Source: Paraburkholderia phenazinium (lineage in GTDB: Bacteria > Pseudomonadota > Gammaproteobacteria > Burkholderiales > Burkholderiaceae). From it: a DNA stretch of 64,000 nucleotides. Of this stretch, positions 35,514 through 44,081 are shown in pieces. The notes under the pieces are model-generated. The model saw only the letters and a program-made list of their open reading frames with translations, was not told where the DNA came from and made no database searches. Made by a program: the position numbers and the translations under genes. Numbering within the stretch: the stretch's first letter is position 1; every line of letters begins with the position of its first letter. Location: assembly GCF_900100735.1 (NCBI RefSeq), contig NZ_FNCJ01000020.1, positions 62,001 through 126,000 of the forward strand. The letters run 5' to 3'.

Positions 35514-36116
35514 ATGCATATCACCGACGAATCAATCTTCGAAGCCCCGCCACAAGATCCGGTTCCCGTTCTCCGTTCGTGGCTTAACCACGCAATCGAG
35601 AACAATGCGTCTGAACCCGGGGCGATGGCGTTCGCTACGGCAGGCACCAGCGGCCGGCCGTCCAACCGTATTATCCAGATCCTCGAGATCAGGCCGGAAG
35701 GCCTCGTCTTTGCCACGCACGCGCAGAGCCCGAAGGGTAAGGACATTGCAGAAACGGGCTGGGCCTCGGGCGTGTTCTATTGGCGCGAGACCAAGCGTCA
35801 GGCGATTGTTTCCGGCATCGTCGCTCCCCTGCCCGACCGGGATTCCGACATTCTGTGGTCGTCGCGCCCGGTCGAATCGCACGCCATGTCCACGGTGAGC
35901 ACCCAAAGCGCGACGCTGGAAGATGAGGAGGCGCTGCGGGCTCACGCGCTCGAAGCCCGCAAGGCAGGCGCCTTGCCCAGACCTAAGGGTTGGCTGGGCT
36001 ACATATTGCGCCCGTCTGCCGTCGAGTTCTGGCAGTTCGCTCCCGATCGCCTGTACAAGCGCCTGCGCTATGAAGGCACCGAATCCGCCTGGGCCAGCCG
36101 GCGGCTTCAACCGTAA
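35514..36116 (+). CDS. phzG: PhzG, FMN-dependent phenazine oxidase
   Basis: Last oxidation in core phenazine synthesis, turning the (hexa/tetra)hydrophenazine-carboxylates into aromatic products. The pyridoxamine-phosphate-oxidase-like split barrel is clear: PGAMAFATAGTSGRPSNRIIQI, LVFATHAQSPKGKDI, GVFYWRETKRQAIVSG, WSSRPVESHAMS and the C-terminal LRPSAVEFWQFAPDRLYKRL. Length is 200 from the ATG at 35514; a TTG at 35490 is possible but less likely. No strong ribosome site is seen, so it may depend on translation from the upstream gene. In pseudomonads phzG ends the operon; here it precedes phzC and is separated from it by a strong hairpin. Confidence 0.93.
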   Translation: MHITDESIFEAPPQDPVPVLRSWLNHAIENNASEPGAMAFATAGTSGRPSNRIIQILEIRPEGLVFATHAQSPKGKDIAETGWASGVFYWRETKRQAIVSGIVAPLPDRDSDILWSSRPVESHAMSTVSTQSATLEDEEALRAHALEARKAGALPRPKGWLGYILRPSAVEFWQFAPDRLYKRLRYEGTESAWASRRLQP

Positions 36117-36133
36117 GGCTGGCTGTCATTCCC

Positions 36134-36166
36134 GTCGCGAGCCGCTTTTTGAAACCGGCTCGCGAC
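36134..36166 (+). terminator. Strong hairpin between phzG and phzC
   Basis: Perfect 11-bp stem GTCGCGAGCCG/CGGCTCGCGAC (36134-36144 and 36156-36166) with an 11-nt loop, followed by CCCTTTAAA. It starts 18 bp after the phzG stop and ends 108 bp before phzC. It could be a partial terminator, an mRNA-stabilising end or a processing site that sets different levels for phzG and phzC-B. Confidence 0.55.
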
Positions 36167-36274
36167 CCTTTAAACCCATAATTTTAACGCCCGCCATTCG
36201 CATTTCATTGGTTTTGCCTGGATCTGTAAGAAGCGAATCACGCTCAATGACGATTACCTGAGAGAGGGAAATAC

Positions 36275-37681
36275 ATGAGTTCCAGTTCACCTTCGAAACA
36301 AGATGTCAGAAACGAAAAATGGTCGCCGGGTATTTGGCGAAATTATCCGGCTTTGCAGCAACCCCAATACCGCTCTGCCGATGGATTGAGTGCAGTGCGG
36401 GATAAGCTCGCCACCTTGCCGCCGCTTGTCACATCCAGAGAGATCTCCGAATTAAAAGCCGCCTTGGCGGACGCGCAGGAAGGACGCCGTTTCCTGCTCC
36501 ATGCCGGCGACTGCGCCGAACGATTCAGCGACTGCACCACTGCACAAATCGTCAATCGCATCAAGGTGCTGCGGCAGATGGGCCTGCTGCTGGCGCACGG
36601 ACTGCGCAAGCCGATCGTCAAGATCGGCCGCTTCGCCGGTCAATATGCGAAACCGAGGTCATCCGATTGGGAAGAACGCTCGGGTGCTCGACTGCCTAGC
36701 TATCGTGGCGATATCGTCAATGGCTCCACGTTCGACCATGAGGCCCGGGAACCCGAGCCGGGGCGTCTTCTCGATGCGTATGCGCACGCCGCGATGACGA
36801 TGAACTACACGCGAGCCCTCGCCGCAGATGGCCTTTCCAGGTTCGACGATCCTCTCAACTGGCCGCTTGACTGGGTGGAGCGATCAAGCAAAGCCACGCA
36901 CTATCTGCGCACGATCTCGGAAGTCATCGCACAGGCAGAAAACCCGGCCCAGGGCCGCGCAGCGTTTCCGTATGCGCAAGATGCCGACCGGATCTATTCT
37001 TCGCACGAAGCGCTCCTGCTCGAATTTGAGGAGCCGGTGACACGCGAGAACGCGAATCGAGGGGGATGGTTCAACGCGTCGACCCATATGCCGTGGATCG
37101 GCCTGCGCACCAACGACCTCGACGGCGCCCACGTCGCTTACAGCTCGGGCATCGAAAATCCAATCGGCGTGAAGGTCGGAGCGGGCACCACGCCGGCGAG
37201 CGTCCTTCAATTGATCGAGCGCCTGAACCCCCGCCAGGAAGCTGGACGCCTCACGCTTATCACGCGCATGGGGCACAGCAAGATCGCCGCGTCACTGCCG
37301 CCGCTTTTGCAGGCGGTGCGCGTGACCGGTTACAAGGTCCTGTGGGTGCTCGATCCGATGCATGGCAACACCGAGGAATCGAGCACCGGCTTCAAGACAC
37401 GGCGCTTTGAGGCGATCCACAGCGAGATCGAGCAGGCCTTCCAGATTCACGCGGCAGAGGGTGTGCCGCTTGGCGGCATTCACCTCGAGCTGACCGGGGA
37501 GCACGTCACGGAATGTGTCGGCGGTGCGTCCGGAATCCGCGAGGCGGATCTGTCGCGCGCCTATAAAACCGCAGTCGACCCAAGGCTCAACTACGAGCAG
37601 TCGCTTGAGCTTGCCATGTTGATCGGCCAAGCCGCCAACGCGAGCCGCAATACGGCGGACCTGGCGGCCGTCCCGGCCTGA
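36275..37681 (+). CDS. phzC: PhzC, class II (plant-type) DAHP synthase
   Basis: Joins erythrose-4-phosphate and phosphoenolpyruvate to feed the shikimate pathway that makes chorismate. Plant-type DAHP synthase motifs are all present: WSPGIWRNYPALQQPQY at residues 17-32, LLHAGDCAERF, KIGRFAGQYAKPRS, NARGG-type loop ENANRGGWFNAS, LITRMGHSKI and VLWVLDPMHGNTEES, HLELTGEHVTECVGG. The class II form is often free of the aromatic amino acid control of class I enzymes. Length 468 exceeds the ~400 of pseudomonad PhzC. AGAGGG lies before the ATG. It follows phzG after 158 bp, and the stretch between them could hold an internal promoter. Confidence 0.95.
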   Translation: MSSSSPSKQDVRNEKWSPGIWRNYPALQQPQYRSADGLSAVRDKLATLPPLVTSREISELKAALADAQEGRRFLLHAGDCAERFSDCTTAQIVNRIKVLRQMGLLLAHGLRKPIVKIGRFAGQYAKPRSSDWEERSGARLPSYRGDIVNGSTFDHEAREPEPGRLLDAYAHAAMTMNYTRALAADGLSRFDDPLNWPLDWVERSSKATHYLRTISEVIAQAENPAQGRAAFPYAQDADRIYSSHEALLLEFEEPVTRENANRGGWFNASTHMPWIGLRTNDLDGAHVAYSSGIENPIGVKVGAGTTPASVLQLIERLNPRQEAGRLTLITRMGHSKIAASLPPLLQAVRVTGYKVLWVLDPMHGNTEESSTGFKTRRFEAIHSEIEQAFQIHAAEGVPLGGIHLELTGEHVTECVGGASGIREADLSRAYKTAVDPRLNYEQSLELAMLIGQAANASRNTADLAAVPA

Positions 37682-37775
37682 CGCCGACGCCGTCGGCGAG
37701 CGGCATCCGCCACGCTGCGACGGCCTCAGCCCCAACAAAACCTAGATCCAACCTCAATCGAATCAGGAGAAAGAG

Positions 37776-38402
37776 ATGGCAGGCATTCCAATCATCGATC
37801 CGTATCACCTTCCGCAACGGTCGGACGTGTGTGCCAATATCGCCGGATGGCGCCCTGACCCCAAGCGGGCCGTCCTTCTCGTGCACGACATGCAGCCGTT
37901 TTTCCTGCGGCCGCTGCCGGGCGACGCCCTCGCCCAGCCACTGGTGGAAAAGGTGGAAAGCCTCGTAAGCGGTGCACGCGCGCTCGGCGTGCCGATTGCC
38001 TATACCGCGCAGCCCGGTGGCATGACCGTCGAGCAACGAGGACTGCTGAAGGATTTCTGGGGCCCCGGAATGGCAGTCGATCCGGTGGACCGAGAGATCC
38101 CCGGCGACCTGGCGCCGCGCAGCGGCGACTGGGTCTTCACCAAATGGCGCTACAGCGCTTTCTTCAAGACCGATCTGCTCAGCAAGTTCCGCGAAACCGG
38201 CCGGGATCAACTGGTGATCTGCGGCGTCTACGCGCACATCGGCATCCTGGCGACGGCGATCGAAGCGTACTCCAACGACATCGAGACCTTCATTGTGGCC
38301 GATGCCGTTGCCGACTTCACGCGAGAAAGCCATTTGATGGCCCTGAACTATGCCGCGCAAGCGTGTGCAGTCGTGGCGTTTACCGAAGAGGTGTGGCGAT
38401 GA
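37776..38402 (+). CDS. phzD: PhzD, isochorismatase-like hydrolase
   Basis: Hydrolyses the enolpyruvyl ether of ADIC to give DHHA. Isochorismatase fold with the catalytic Asp at residue 38 (VLLVHDMQPFF) and Lys at 123 (VFTKWRYSAF), and the family loop GVYAHIGILATA where true cysteine hydrolases have a Cys. Length 208 is standard. CAGGAGAAAG precedes the ATG. The stop overlaps the start of phzE (ATGA at 38399-38402), which couples the two consecutive steps. Confidence 0.96.
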   Translation: MAGIPIIDPYHLPQRSDVCANIAGWRPDPKRAVLLVHDMQPFFLRPLPGDALAQPLVEKVESLVSGARALGVPIAYTAQPGGMTVEQRGLLKDFWGPGMAVDPVDREIPGDLAPRSGDWVFTKWRYSAFFKTDLLSKFRETGRDQLVICGVYAHIGILATAIEAYSNDIETFIVADAVADFTRESHLMALNYAAQACAVVAFTEEVWR

Positions 38403-40285
38403 GCGAGACACTACTTTCGCTGTTACGTGAAGCACCGGAGCGCCTGGGCGCCTTTGCCCTGCTGGTTCGCACCGGCGCCGAGCGCGTCCCTACACTGGAG
38501 ATTTATGCTGGAAACATCTCGAGCTGCCTCTCGCTGAACGAGATTCCGGTGCCACCGCCGGGCCACCATGGACCCGCCGCGATTGCGGTGATTCCTTACC
38601 GCCAGCTCGCCGAGCGCGGCTATGCGAGTGTCGACGATGGCGAACGGCTGCGCGTGATTCGCGTGGAACGCGAACAGAGGGTGCCGCTCGACGAGGCGTT
38701 GCGTCAATGGCCCGACGGCAACATCAACATTTCGGAGGGCCGCTTCGACGTCGAAGACACCGCCTATGCGGACAAGGTCAGAGAGATTATCGCCAATGAG
38801 ATTGGCACCGGCGCAGGTTCCAATTTCGTCCTGAAGCGTACGTTCCAGGCCGATCTTGCCGGGTACTCGCTCGAGACTGCGTTGACCGCATTTGGCCGCC
38901 TGGTTCGTCGCGAGACCGGCGCCTATTGGACCCTCCTGGTTCACACCGGCGAACGAACGCTAATAGGTGCGAGCCCGGAGCGTCACGTCAGCCTGAAGGC
39001 CGGTGTGGCCAGCATGAATCCGATCAGCGGAACCTACCGCTATCCGCCTACCGGGCCGACGCTCAAGGGAATCGTGGAGTTCCTCGCGAACAAGAAAGAG
39101 AACGACGAGCTATACATGGTCGTCGACGAAGAGCTGAAGATGATGGCTCGCTTCTGCAAGAACGGCGGCAAAGTGATCGGCCCGCACCTCAAGGAGATGT
39201 CGCGGCTCGCCCATACCGAGTATGTGCTCGAGGGCGAAACCGACGCCGACCCGCGCGAGATCCTGCGCGAAACCCTGTTCTCGCCAGCGGTCACAGGAAG
39301 CCCGATCGAGAATGCCTGCCGGGTGATCGCGAAGTATGAACCCGAAGGACGGCGCTATTACGCCGGCGTCCTCGCCCTGCTCGGCCGCGATGCGCAAGAC
39401 CAGGTCGAGCTCGATTCGGCGATTCTGATTCGCACGGCGGACATAGACGACGCCGGCGCGCTGCGCATCTCGGTTGGCGCGACCATCGTCAGGCACTCGG
39501 ATCCCGAATCCGAAGCCGCAGAAACGCGCACCAAGGCACTTGCCGTACTGAATGCGCTCGGACAAAACTCGGCGCCGGATTTCTCCAGTAATCCGATCGT
39601 GATTTCCGCGCTGCAGAGCCGCAACGACGGCATCTCCAAGTTCTGGCAAGCCGACGCCGGGCAGCGCGGCCAGATCATCCCGGGGCTTTCCGGGCGGGAA
39701 CTGCTGATCATCGATGCCGAGGATGCCTTCACGGCCATGCTCGGCCAGCAGTTGCGGGCGATGGGACTCAAGATCTCGATCGCCCATTACGACGACAAGC
39801 GCGTGCGCAACGGCGACTGGGACCTCGCCGTCTTCGGCCCGGGGCCTGGCGACCCGCATAACCTCGACGACCCGCGTATTCGCGCGCTGCGTCAAGCCAT
39901 CTCCGCTAGCCTCAAGCAGCGCAAGCCCTTCTTCGCGGTTTGCCTGAGCCACCAACTGCTGTGCCTGGAGCTGGGCCTGCCGCTGGTGTGCCGGCGTCAG
40001 CCAAATCAGGGCGTGCAGCGCGAGATCAACTACTTCGGCACCCCGGAGCGGGTCGGCTTCTACAACACCTTCAACGCGACGTATCACGACAACGAGCTAT
40101 GGCACGGCGACATGCTGGTCGAAGTCTGTCGCGACGAGAGTTCGCACGAAGTGCATGCGTTACGTGGCAGCGGCTTTTCGTCGATCCAGTTCCACGCCGA
40201 GTCGGTGTTGACCCAGCACGGCATCGAGATCGTCTCGCAAGCGCTGCTGGAAGCAACCGGGTCAACGCTACCGCAAGTCAACTGA
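38399..40285 (+). CDS. phzE: PhzE, ADIC synthase (chorismate + glutamine)
   Basis: First committed step: chorismate and ammonia give 2-amino-2-deoxyisochorismate. The N-terminal chorismate-binding domain (about 1-400) has GASPERHVSL, MNPISGTYRY, the Mg-binding ELYMVVDEELKMMARF region and VTGSPIENACRVI. The C-terminal class I glutamine amidotransferase domain (about 430-625) keeps the triad: Cys515 in AVCLSHQ, His599 and Glu601 in QFHAES. So ammonia channelling should work. 628 residues is the normal size. The ATG overlaps the phzD stop. Reading the frame upstream into phzD gives a false 85-residue extension. Confidence 0.96.
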   Translation: MSETLLSLLREAPERLGAFALLVRTGAERVPTLEIYAGNISSCLSLNEIPVPPPGHHGPAAIAVIPYRQLAERGYASVDDGERLRVIRVEREQRVPLDEALRQWPDGNINISEGRFDVEDTAYADKVREIIANEIGTGAGSNFVLKRTFQADLAGYSLETALTAFGRLVRRETGAYWTLLVHTGERTLIGASPERHVSLKAGVASMNPISGTYRYPPTGPTLKGIVEFLANKKENDELYMVVDEELKMMARFCKNGGKVIGPHLKEMSRLAHTEYVLEGETDADPREILRETLFSPAVTGSPIENACRVIAKYEPEGRRYYAGVLALLGRDAQDQVELDSAILIRTADIDDAGALRISVGATIVRHSDPESEAAETRTKALAVLNALGQNSAPDFSSNPIVISALQSRNDGISKFWQADAGQRGQIIPGLSGRELLIIDAEDAFTAMLGQQLRAMGLKISIAHYDDKRVRNGDWDLAVFGPGPGDPHNLDDPRIRALRQAISASLKQRKPFFAVCLSHQLLCLELGLPLVCRRQPNQGVQREINYFGTPERVGFYNTFNATYHDNELWHGDMLVEVCRDESSHEVHALRGSGFSSIQFHAESVLTQHGIEIVSQALLEATGSTLPQVN

Positions 40286-40328
40286 ATACCGGTTCGCCGA
40301 TTCACTTTAGTCACGTAGGAAGCCTCTC

Positions 40329-41177
40329 ATGACGTCATATGCTTATGTAGTTGCCGATGCCTTTACGGATACCCCGCTCTGCGGAAATCCGGTCGCAGTC
40401 TTCACTGACGCTGATGGTCTCTCCGCGCAGGATATGCAGCGCATTGCCCGCGAACTGAACCTCTCCGAAACCACCTTCGTCTTTCCGCCGAAGGGCGACG
40501 GCGACTATCACGTGCGCATTTTCACACCCGTCAACGAGCTGCCGTTTGCCGGGCATCCGACACTGGGCACCGCTGTCGTTCTGGGGGGCACGCACCCCAA
40601 AAGCGAGCTCGTGATGGAAACGGGCATGGGGCTGGTGCCATTCCAGTTGCAGCGCGATGCGCAAGGCCTTGTGACTCTGGTGACCATGGAACAACCGATT
40701 CCCACATGGTCGCACTACGAACTCGAACACGTGCTGCTCGAAGGGCTCGGCCTGCGGGCTTCGACACTGCCTGTCGAGGTCTACCGGAATGGCCCGCGGC
40801 ATGTCTTCGTCGGCCTGCCCAGCATTGCGGACCTTTCGGCAGTCAAGCCCGATCTGCGTGTGCTTGCACAACTGCCGGACGTCGCCACCAACTGTTTTGC
40901 CGGCTCGGGGAGCGAGTGGCGCATGCGGATGTTCTCTCCGGCATATGGTGTGGCGGAGGACGCCGCGACGGGTTCGGCCGCCGGCCCTCTGGCGCTGCAT
41001 CTGATCCGCCATGGACTGGTCGAGTTCGAGCAGCCGGTGGTGATCGAACAAGGCGTCGAAATGGGCCGCCGCTCGGTGATGCATGCGACCGTCTCCGGCA
41101 CCTTCAGCAACCTGGGGCCGATCCGTGTGTCGGGCACCGCAACGATTGTTGCGCAGGGTAACCTGATCCGCTGGTAA
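40329..41177 (+). CDS. phzF: PhzF, DHHA isomerase
   Basis: Isomerises trans-2,3-dihydro-3-hydroxyanthranilate to the ketone that dimerises. Diaminopimelate-epimerase-like two-lobe fold. The catalytic Glu is residue 47 (LNLSETTFVF), the substrate His 76 (ELPFAGHPTLGTA), and the second-lobe motif GVAEDAATGSAAGPLA is intact. Length 282 fits the family. It follows phzE by 43 bp and precedes the phzA/B-type gene by 57 bp. The product of this step feeds directly to the condensing enzyme next in the operon. Confidence 0.96.
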   Translation: MTSYAYVVADAFTDTPLCGNPVAVFTDADGLSAQDMQRIARELNLSETTFVFPPKGDGDYHVRIFTPVNELPFAGHPTLGTAVVLGGTHPKSELVMETGMGLVPFQLQRDAQGLVTLVTMEQPIPTWSHYELEHVLLEGLGLRASTLPVEVYRNGPRHVFVGLPSIADLSAVKPDLRVLAQLPDVATNCFAGSGSEWRMRMFSPAYGVAEDAATGSAAGPLALHLIRHGLVEFEQPVVIEQGVEMGRRSVMHATVSGTFSNLGPIRVSGTATIVAQGNLIRW

Positions 41178-41234
41178 AGGCCCAACCGGCTCGCGCATAC
41201 GCATCTATTGTCAACAGAATTAAGGAGAAACACG

Positions 41235-41729
41235 ATGACGCAGGATCTTTTAACGGCCTCGCAACTGAACGACGAACAGGCATTGCGGCGTCGCCACCGC
41301 GCGGTGATCGAGGATTACATGAGCCGGCGCGGCGAAGGACGCTTGACCCGCTACCAGCTATTCGCACCGGACGGCGTGGGTGGACTGTGGACGAACGACA
41401 CGCTCGAACCGATCGTCTCGCGCGGCCATGAGAATCTCAAGGCTCATGGCGCGTGGTCGCTGAAGTGCTTTCCGGATTGGGAATGGACCAATGTCTCGAT
41501 CTTCGAGACCCAGGATCCGAACCGCTGGTGGGTCGAATGTGATGGCGCGGGCCAGATACTGTTTCCGGGCTATCCGGACGGCCGCTACGAAAACCACTTC
41601 ATCCACGCGTTTCTGCTGGCCGACGGGAAGATCAAGGAACAGCGCGAATTCATGAACCCGTATCGCCAGATGGTTGCGCTGGGCATTCCCATTCCGCCGA
41701 TCCGCCGCCAGGGCATTCCGGCGGATTGA
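41235..41729 (+). CDS. phzB: PhzA/B-type condensing protein, single copy
   Basis: Catalyses the pairing of two PhzF products into the tricyclic phenazine precursor. Small SnoaL/NTF2-like alpha+beta barrel of 164 residues. The family blocks GLWTNDTLEPI, ENLKAHGAWSLKCFPDWEW, WWVECDGAGQILFPGYP and KIKEQREFMNPY are present; His71 and Glu138 are the likely catalytic pair. AAGGAG is 7 nt before the ATG. Pseudomonads carry two tandem copies (phzA and phzB); here there is one, at the 3' end of the operon, as described for other Burkholderia clusters. Confidence 0.95.
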   Translation: MTQDLLTASQLNDEQALRRRHRAVIEDYMSRRGEGRLTRYQLFAPDGVGGLWTNDTLEPIVSRGHENLKAHGAWSLKCFPDWEWTNVSIFETQDPNRWWVECDGAGQILFPGYPDGRYENHFIHAFLLADGKIKEQREFMNPYRQMVALGIPIPPIRRQGIPAD

Positions 41730-41734
41730 GCGGA

Positions 41735-41766
41735 TTGAACCGACTTTGAGCCGAGCGCGGGTTCAA
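41735..41766. terminator. Bidirectional terminator after the phz operon
   Basis: Perfect 7-bp stem TTGAACC/GGTTCAA (41735-41741 and 41760-41766) with an 18-nt loop. It begins just after the phzB stop and overlaps the last codons of the convergent MBL gene, so it can serve both transcripts. Confidence 0.45.
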
Positions 41767-42614
41767 ACTGGGGCTTCGGTCTCGTAAAGCAGACCGTAGC
41801 TCCCGCTCGTTCGCTTGATTCGCGCGAAGCCGAGTTCCCCCAAATGCATGCCTGCGATCAACAGCCTCTCCGAACTGACCATGTCCAGAAGCCGTGATCG
41901 TGTGATGGCTGCCAGGGAGGGGTCTTGATCGAATGCAATCGATACGTCCGGCCGTTTGATCTGGATGTGAGGGAAATGAACAATATCCCCCCAAACGAGC
42001 AGGCTCTGATCACGGGATTCGAGAAGATATCCGGAGTGCCCATCTGTGTGTCCCGGTAGCGGCATCGCTCTGATACCGGGAAGCACCTCCCCCTCATTGA
42101 AAGTGCGAAGCTTGCCGCGGTAGCCGTCGAACACTTGACGCGCTATCAGGAAGTTGCCGCGGGCACGCTCGCTGGCACGACTTAGATTTCCGTCATCCTG
42201 CCAAAATTCGACCTCTTGCTGGTGAACAACAAGCTCCGCATTCGGAAAGGTAATGTGTCCGGCTGTGTCGACTAGCCCTCCGACATGGTCGGGATGAGCG
42301 TGTGTGAGCAGGATTGTGTCGATCTCGGAGGGTTCGACACCAGCAAGCGATAAATTCGCTCTCAGGCGGCCGCCCCATTGCTTGATGCCTCCAGCCCCAG
42401 CGTCGATGAGAATGGTGCGGCCCGCTCCGCGTACCACGTAGCAGTTGATATGCACGTCGGAAGGCTCCAGCTGCCCTGCATCGCTTTGCATTCTGGAGGC
42501 CTCGGACGGGTCGATATTCGACAGGAAGTCCAGGCTAGCGGTGAGGTAGCCGTCGCTGATGGCGGTGATCGTGAAATCCCCGGCTCGCTGACGTGGAAAG
42601 GTAATGGTGGACAC
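41763..42614 (-). CDS. MBL-fold hydrolase, AHL-lactonase-like
   Basis: 283-residue metallo-beta-lactamase fold enzyme. The zinc-binding HAHPDH lies at residues 105-110 in LLTHAHPDHVGGL, and later ligands are visible in MPLPGHTDGHSGYLL and LLVWGDIVHFP. The layout (THxHxDH, a GHT(x)GH block, no other domain) is that of the N-acyl-homoserine-lactone lactonase/ quinolone- and lactone-hydrolase group. Whether the substrate is a lactone is inference. It starts at a GTG (42614) with GGAG 8 nt upstream. It probably shares a transcript with the next upstream gene (54 bp away) and converges on the phz operon. Confidence 0.82.
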   Translation of the reverse strand: MSTITFPRQRAGDFTITAISDGYLTASLDFLSNIDPSEASRMQSDAGQLEPSDVHINCYVVRGAGRTILIDAGAGGIKQWGGRLRANLSLAGVEPSEIDTILLTHAHPDHVGGLVDTAGHITFPNAELVVHQQEVEFWQDDGNLSRASERARGNFLIARQVFDGYRGKLRTFNEGEVLPGIRAMPLPGHTDGHSGYLLESRDQSLLVWGDIVHFPHIQIKRPDVSIAFDQDPSLAAITRSRLLDMVSSERLLIAGMHLGELGFARIKRTSGSYGLLYETEAPV

Positions 42615-42668
42615 AATGCTTCTCCAGAAGAGTTCCTGATTTCGGGCGTGACGTTGGGCATCGCGGAT

Positions 42669-43214
42669 CTATGTCTCCTGTCCCATCGAAACAGTGCGGG
42701 TGCTTGTCAGTTGCTCCGTCATCGGCGAGTAAAGGTGGACGCGTTCAGACATGCTCTCGACAAGCTGAGCGTTTCGCCCAGGCAATCTCGCGAGCCAACG
42801 ACGTTCCGGAAGCTTCTCTAGCGCAACGGCTTGCATTGCCAACGGCGTGAGGCCCATCTGCATCAGATGTTCGGGCCCGCTTGCACAAAGCGCGAGGAGT
42901 TCGTCTGCATTGACCGCCGGCGCAAGGCCGATGTCGCTATAGAGATTTCGGTGCCAGTCGGTGATGTGTTGCTGCCACCTTGCAAAATTGCCGCCGCCTT
43001 TCTGGCGATATTCCTCCCCTGTCAGGTCATCGAGTCCGTCAATCGTGTGGATGGCGAGGTAGGTCGGGCAACCACCGCTTAAGGACTTGAAGCGCTGCGA
43101 CGTGTGAAAGCCAGTCACCGAGATGAGGGCGGGCAGTTTTTTAAGGCTGTAGAAGTCGTTCCATTCGGCTTCGCTGTTGGGATCAGCGAAGCTGCATTCG
43201 ACGGTGTAGATCAT
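42669..43214 (-). CDS. Conserved hypothetical protein, dimeric alpha-beta-barrel-like start
   Basis: 181 residues. The first ~95 (MIYTVECSFADPNSEAEWN, then LISVTGFHTSQRFK and YLAIHTIDGLD) look like a ferredoxin-like alpha-beta barrel as in many small heme- or aromatic-handling proteins. The rest is not recognised, with ERRWLARLPGRNAQLVE near the C-terminus. No catalytic residues can be assigned. It is upstream of, and likely co-transcribed with, the MBL-fold gene, and divergent from the broken LysR gene. Confidence 0.72.
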   Translation of the reverse strand: MIYTVECSFADPNSEAEWNDFYSLKKLPALISVTGFHTSQRFKSLSGGCPTYLAIHTIDGLDDLTGEEYRQKGGGNFARWQQHITDWHRNLYSDIGLAPAVNADELLALCASGPEHLMQMGLTPLAMQAVALEKLPERRWLARLPGRNAQLVESMSERVHLYSPMTEQLTSTRTVSMGQET

Positions 43215-43380
43215 CAGATTGTCCTTCGTGACGGATGAGCGTATTGCAGCAAACGATTTATGTTCATTGCAGTAACGTAATGCTAAGCTGACATTTCCCG
43301 TGTATATAGCGATATAAATTCAGCCTTCAGTGATGTTTACTCAAGCTGGCGTCGAATGCATACCAACCGGCAAGACTCAA

Positions 43381-43971
43381 ATGCGACGTAAGATTCCAAG
43401 CAATTCCGCGCTGCTGGCTTTTGAGGCCGCGGCCCGACACGGCAGCTTCGCCCGCGCGGCCGAGGAATTGGCGCTGACCGAGGGCGCCATCAGTCGTCAG
43501 ATTGGTCGATTGGAGGCGTTTTTGGGCGTCGCGCTATTCGAGCGCATTGGAAATCGGGTTCGGCTTGCGCCCAACGGCACTCGATACGCGCTGCAGGTTC
43601 GTGAGAGTCTGGATCGGCTGGAACGGGACAGCCTGTATCTGATGGGTCAGCCCATCGAGGGCGCGAGCATCGAGGTCGCCGCAATTCCGACCTTCGCCAC
43701 CCGTTGGCTTATCCCTCGGCTGAAACGCTTTCAAAATAAGCATCCGAACATTACCGTGCATATCGCCGAGCGTATGGAGCCGTTCATTCTTGCTGGTAGT
43801 GGTTTCGACGCGGCGATTCATTTTGAGCATCCGGCGTGGGCCGGCAGCCGTCTCGGCGATGTCCTCCGCGCTTGTAGCGGCCAATCCCTTTTTGACGAAC
43901 ATCTTCCGCGCAGCCTCAAGCAGATGCTCTCGCGTCTGTTCCCTGCGCTGTGTGTGGCGCAATATGTGTAA
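43381..43971 (+). pseudogene. LysR regulator truncated by a foreign inverted segment
   Basis: GcvA-like LysR regulator. The ATG at 43381 gives RRKIPSNSALLAFEAAARHGS, an intact HTH (AEELALTEGAISRQIGRLEAFL) and the first half of the effector domain up to AAIHFEHPAWAG, about 154 residues. From about 43843 the reading frame continues for 43 codons through sequence that makes no sense for LysR and is the antisense of a TetR N-terminus. About half of the effector domain is therefore lost. It is divergent from the small operon that includes the MBL hydrolase, which it may once have regulated. It could still bind DNA without ligand response. Confidence 0.82.
43843..43962 (-). pseudogene. TetR-family N-terminal remnant
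   Basis: About 40 codons on the minus strand read RHTQRREQTREHLLEAARKM, then FVKKGLAATSAEDIAETAA, the first helix and half of the HTH of a TetR regulator. At 43843 it changes abruptly to antisense of the LysR gene. No start codon, second HTH helix or ligand domain remains. It marks a recombination junction. Confidence 0.72.
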
Positions 43972-44081
43972 TCGACCGTGAGGTCGCGGCCTGCAGTCAG
44001 GTCCTGGTGGCGAAAAAATAACGTCCGTGTCTTTGATAAGCGTTCAAAACCCTCTATTGGCGCGTCGACGACCTGTACGCG

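Noticed and set aside
38144..38398. An in-frame extension of phzE into phzD
   Set aside because: PhzD is intact and essential in this stretch, and the PhzE family N-terminus begins at the ATG overlapping the phzD stop.
41235..41729. A second phzA/phzB copy
   Set aside because: I looked for a tandem SnoaL-like gene next to phzB and elsewhere in the locus and found none; Burkholderia clusters with a single copy are known.
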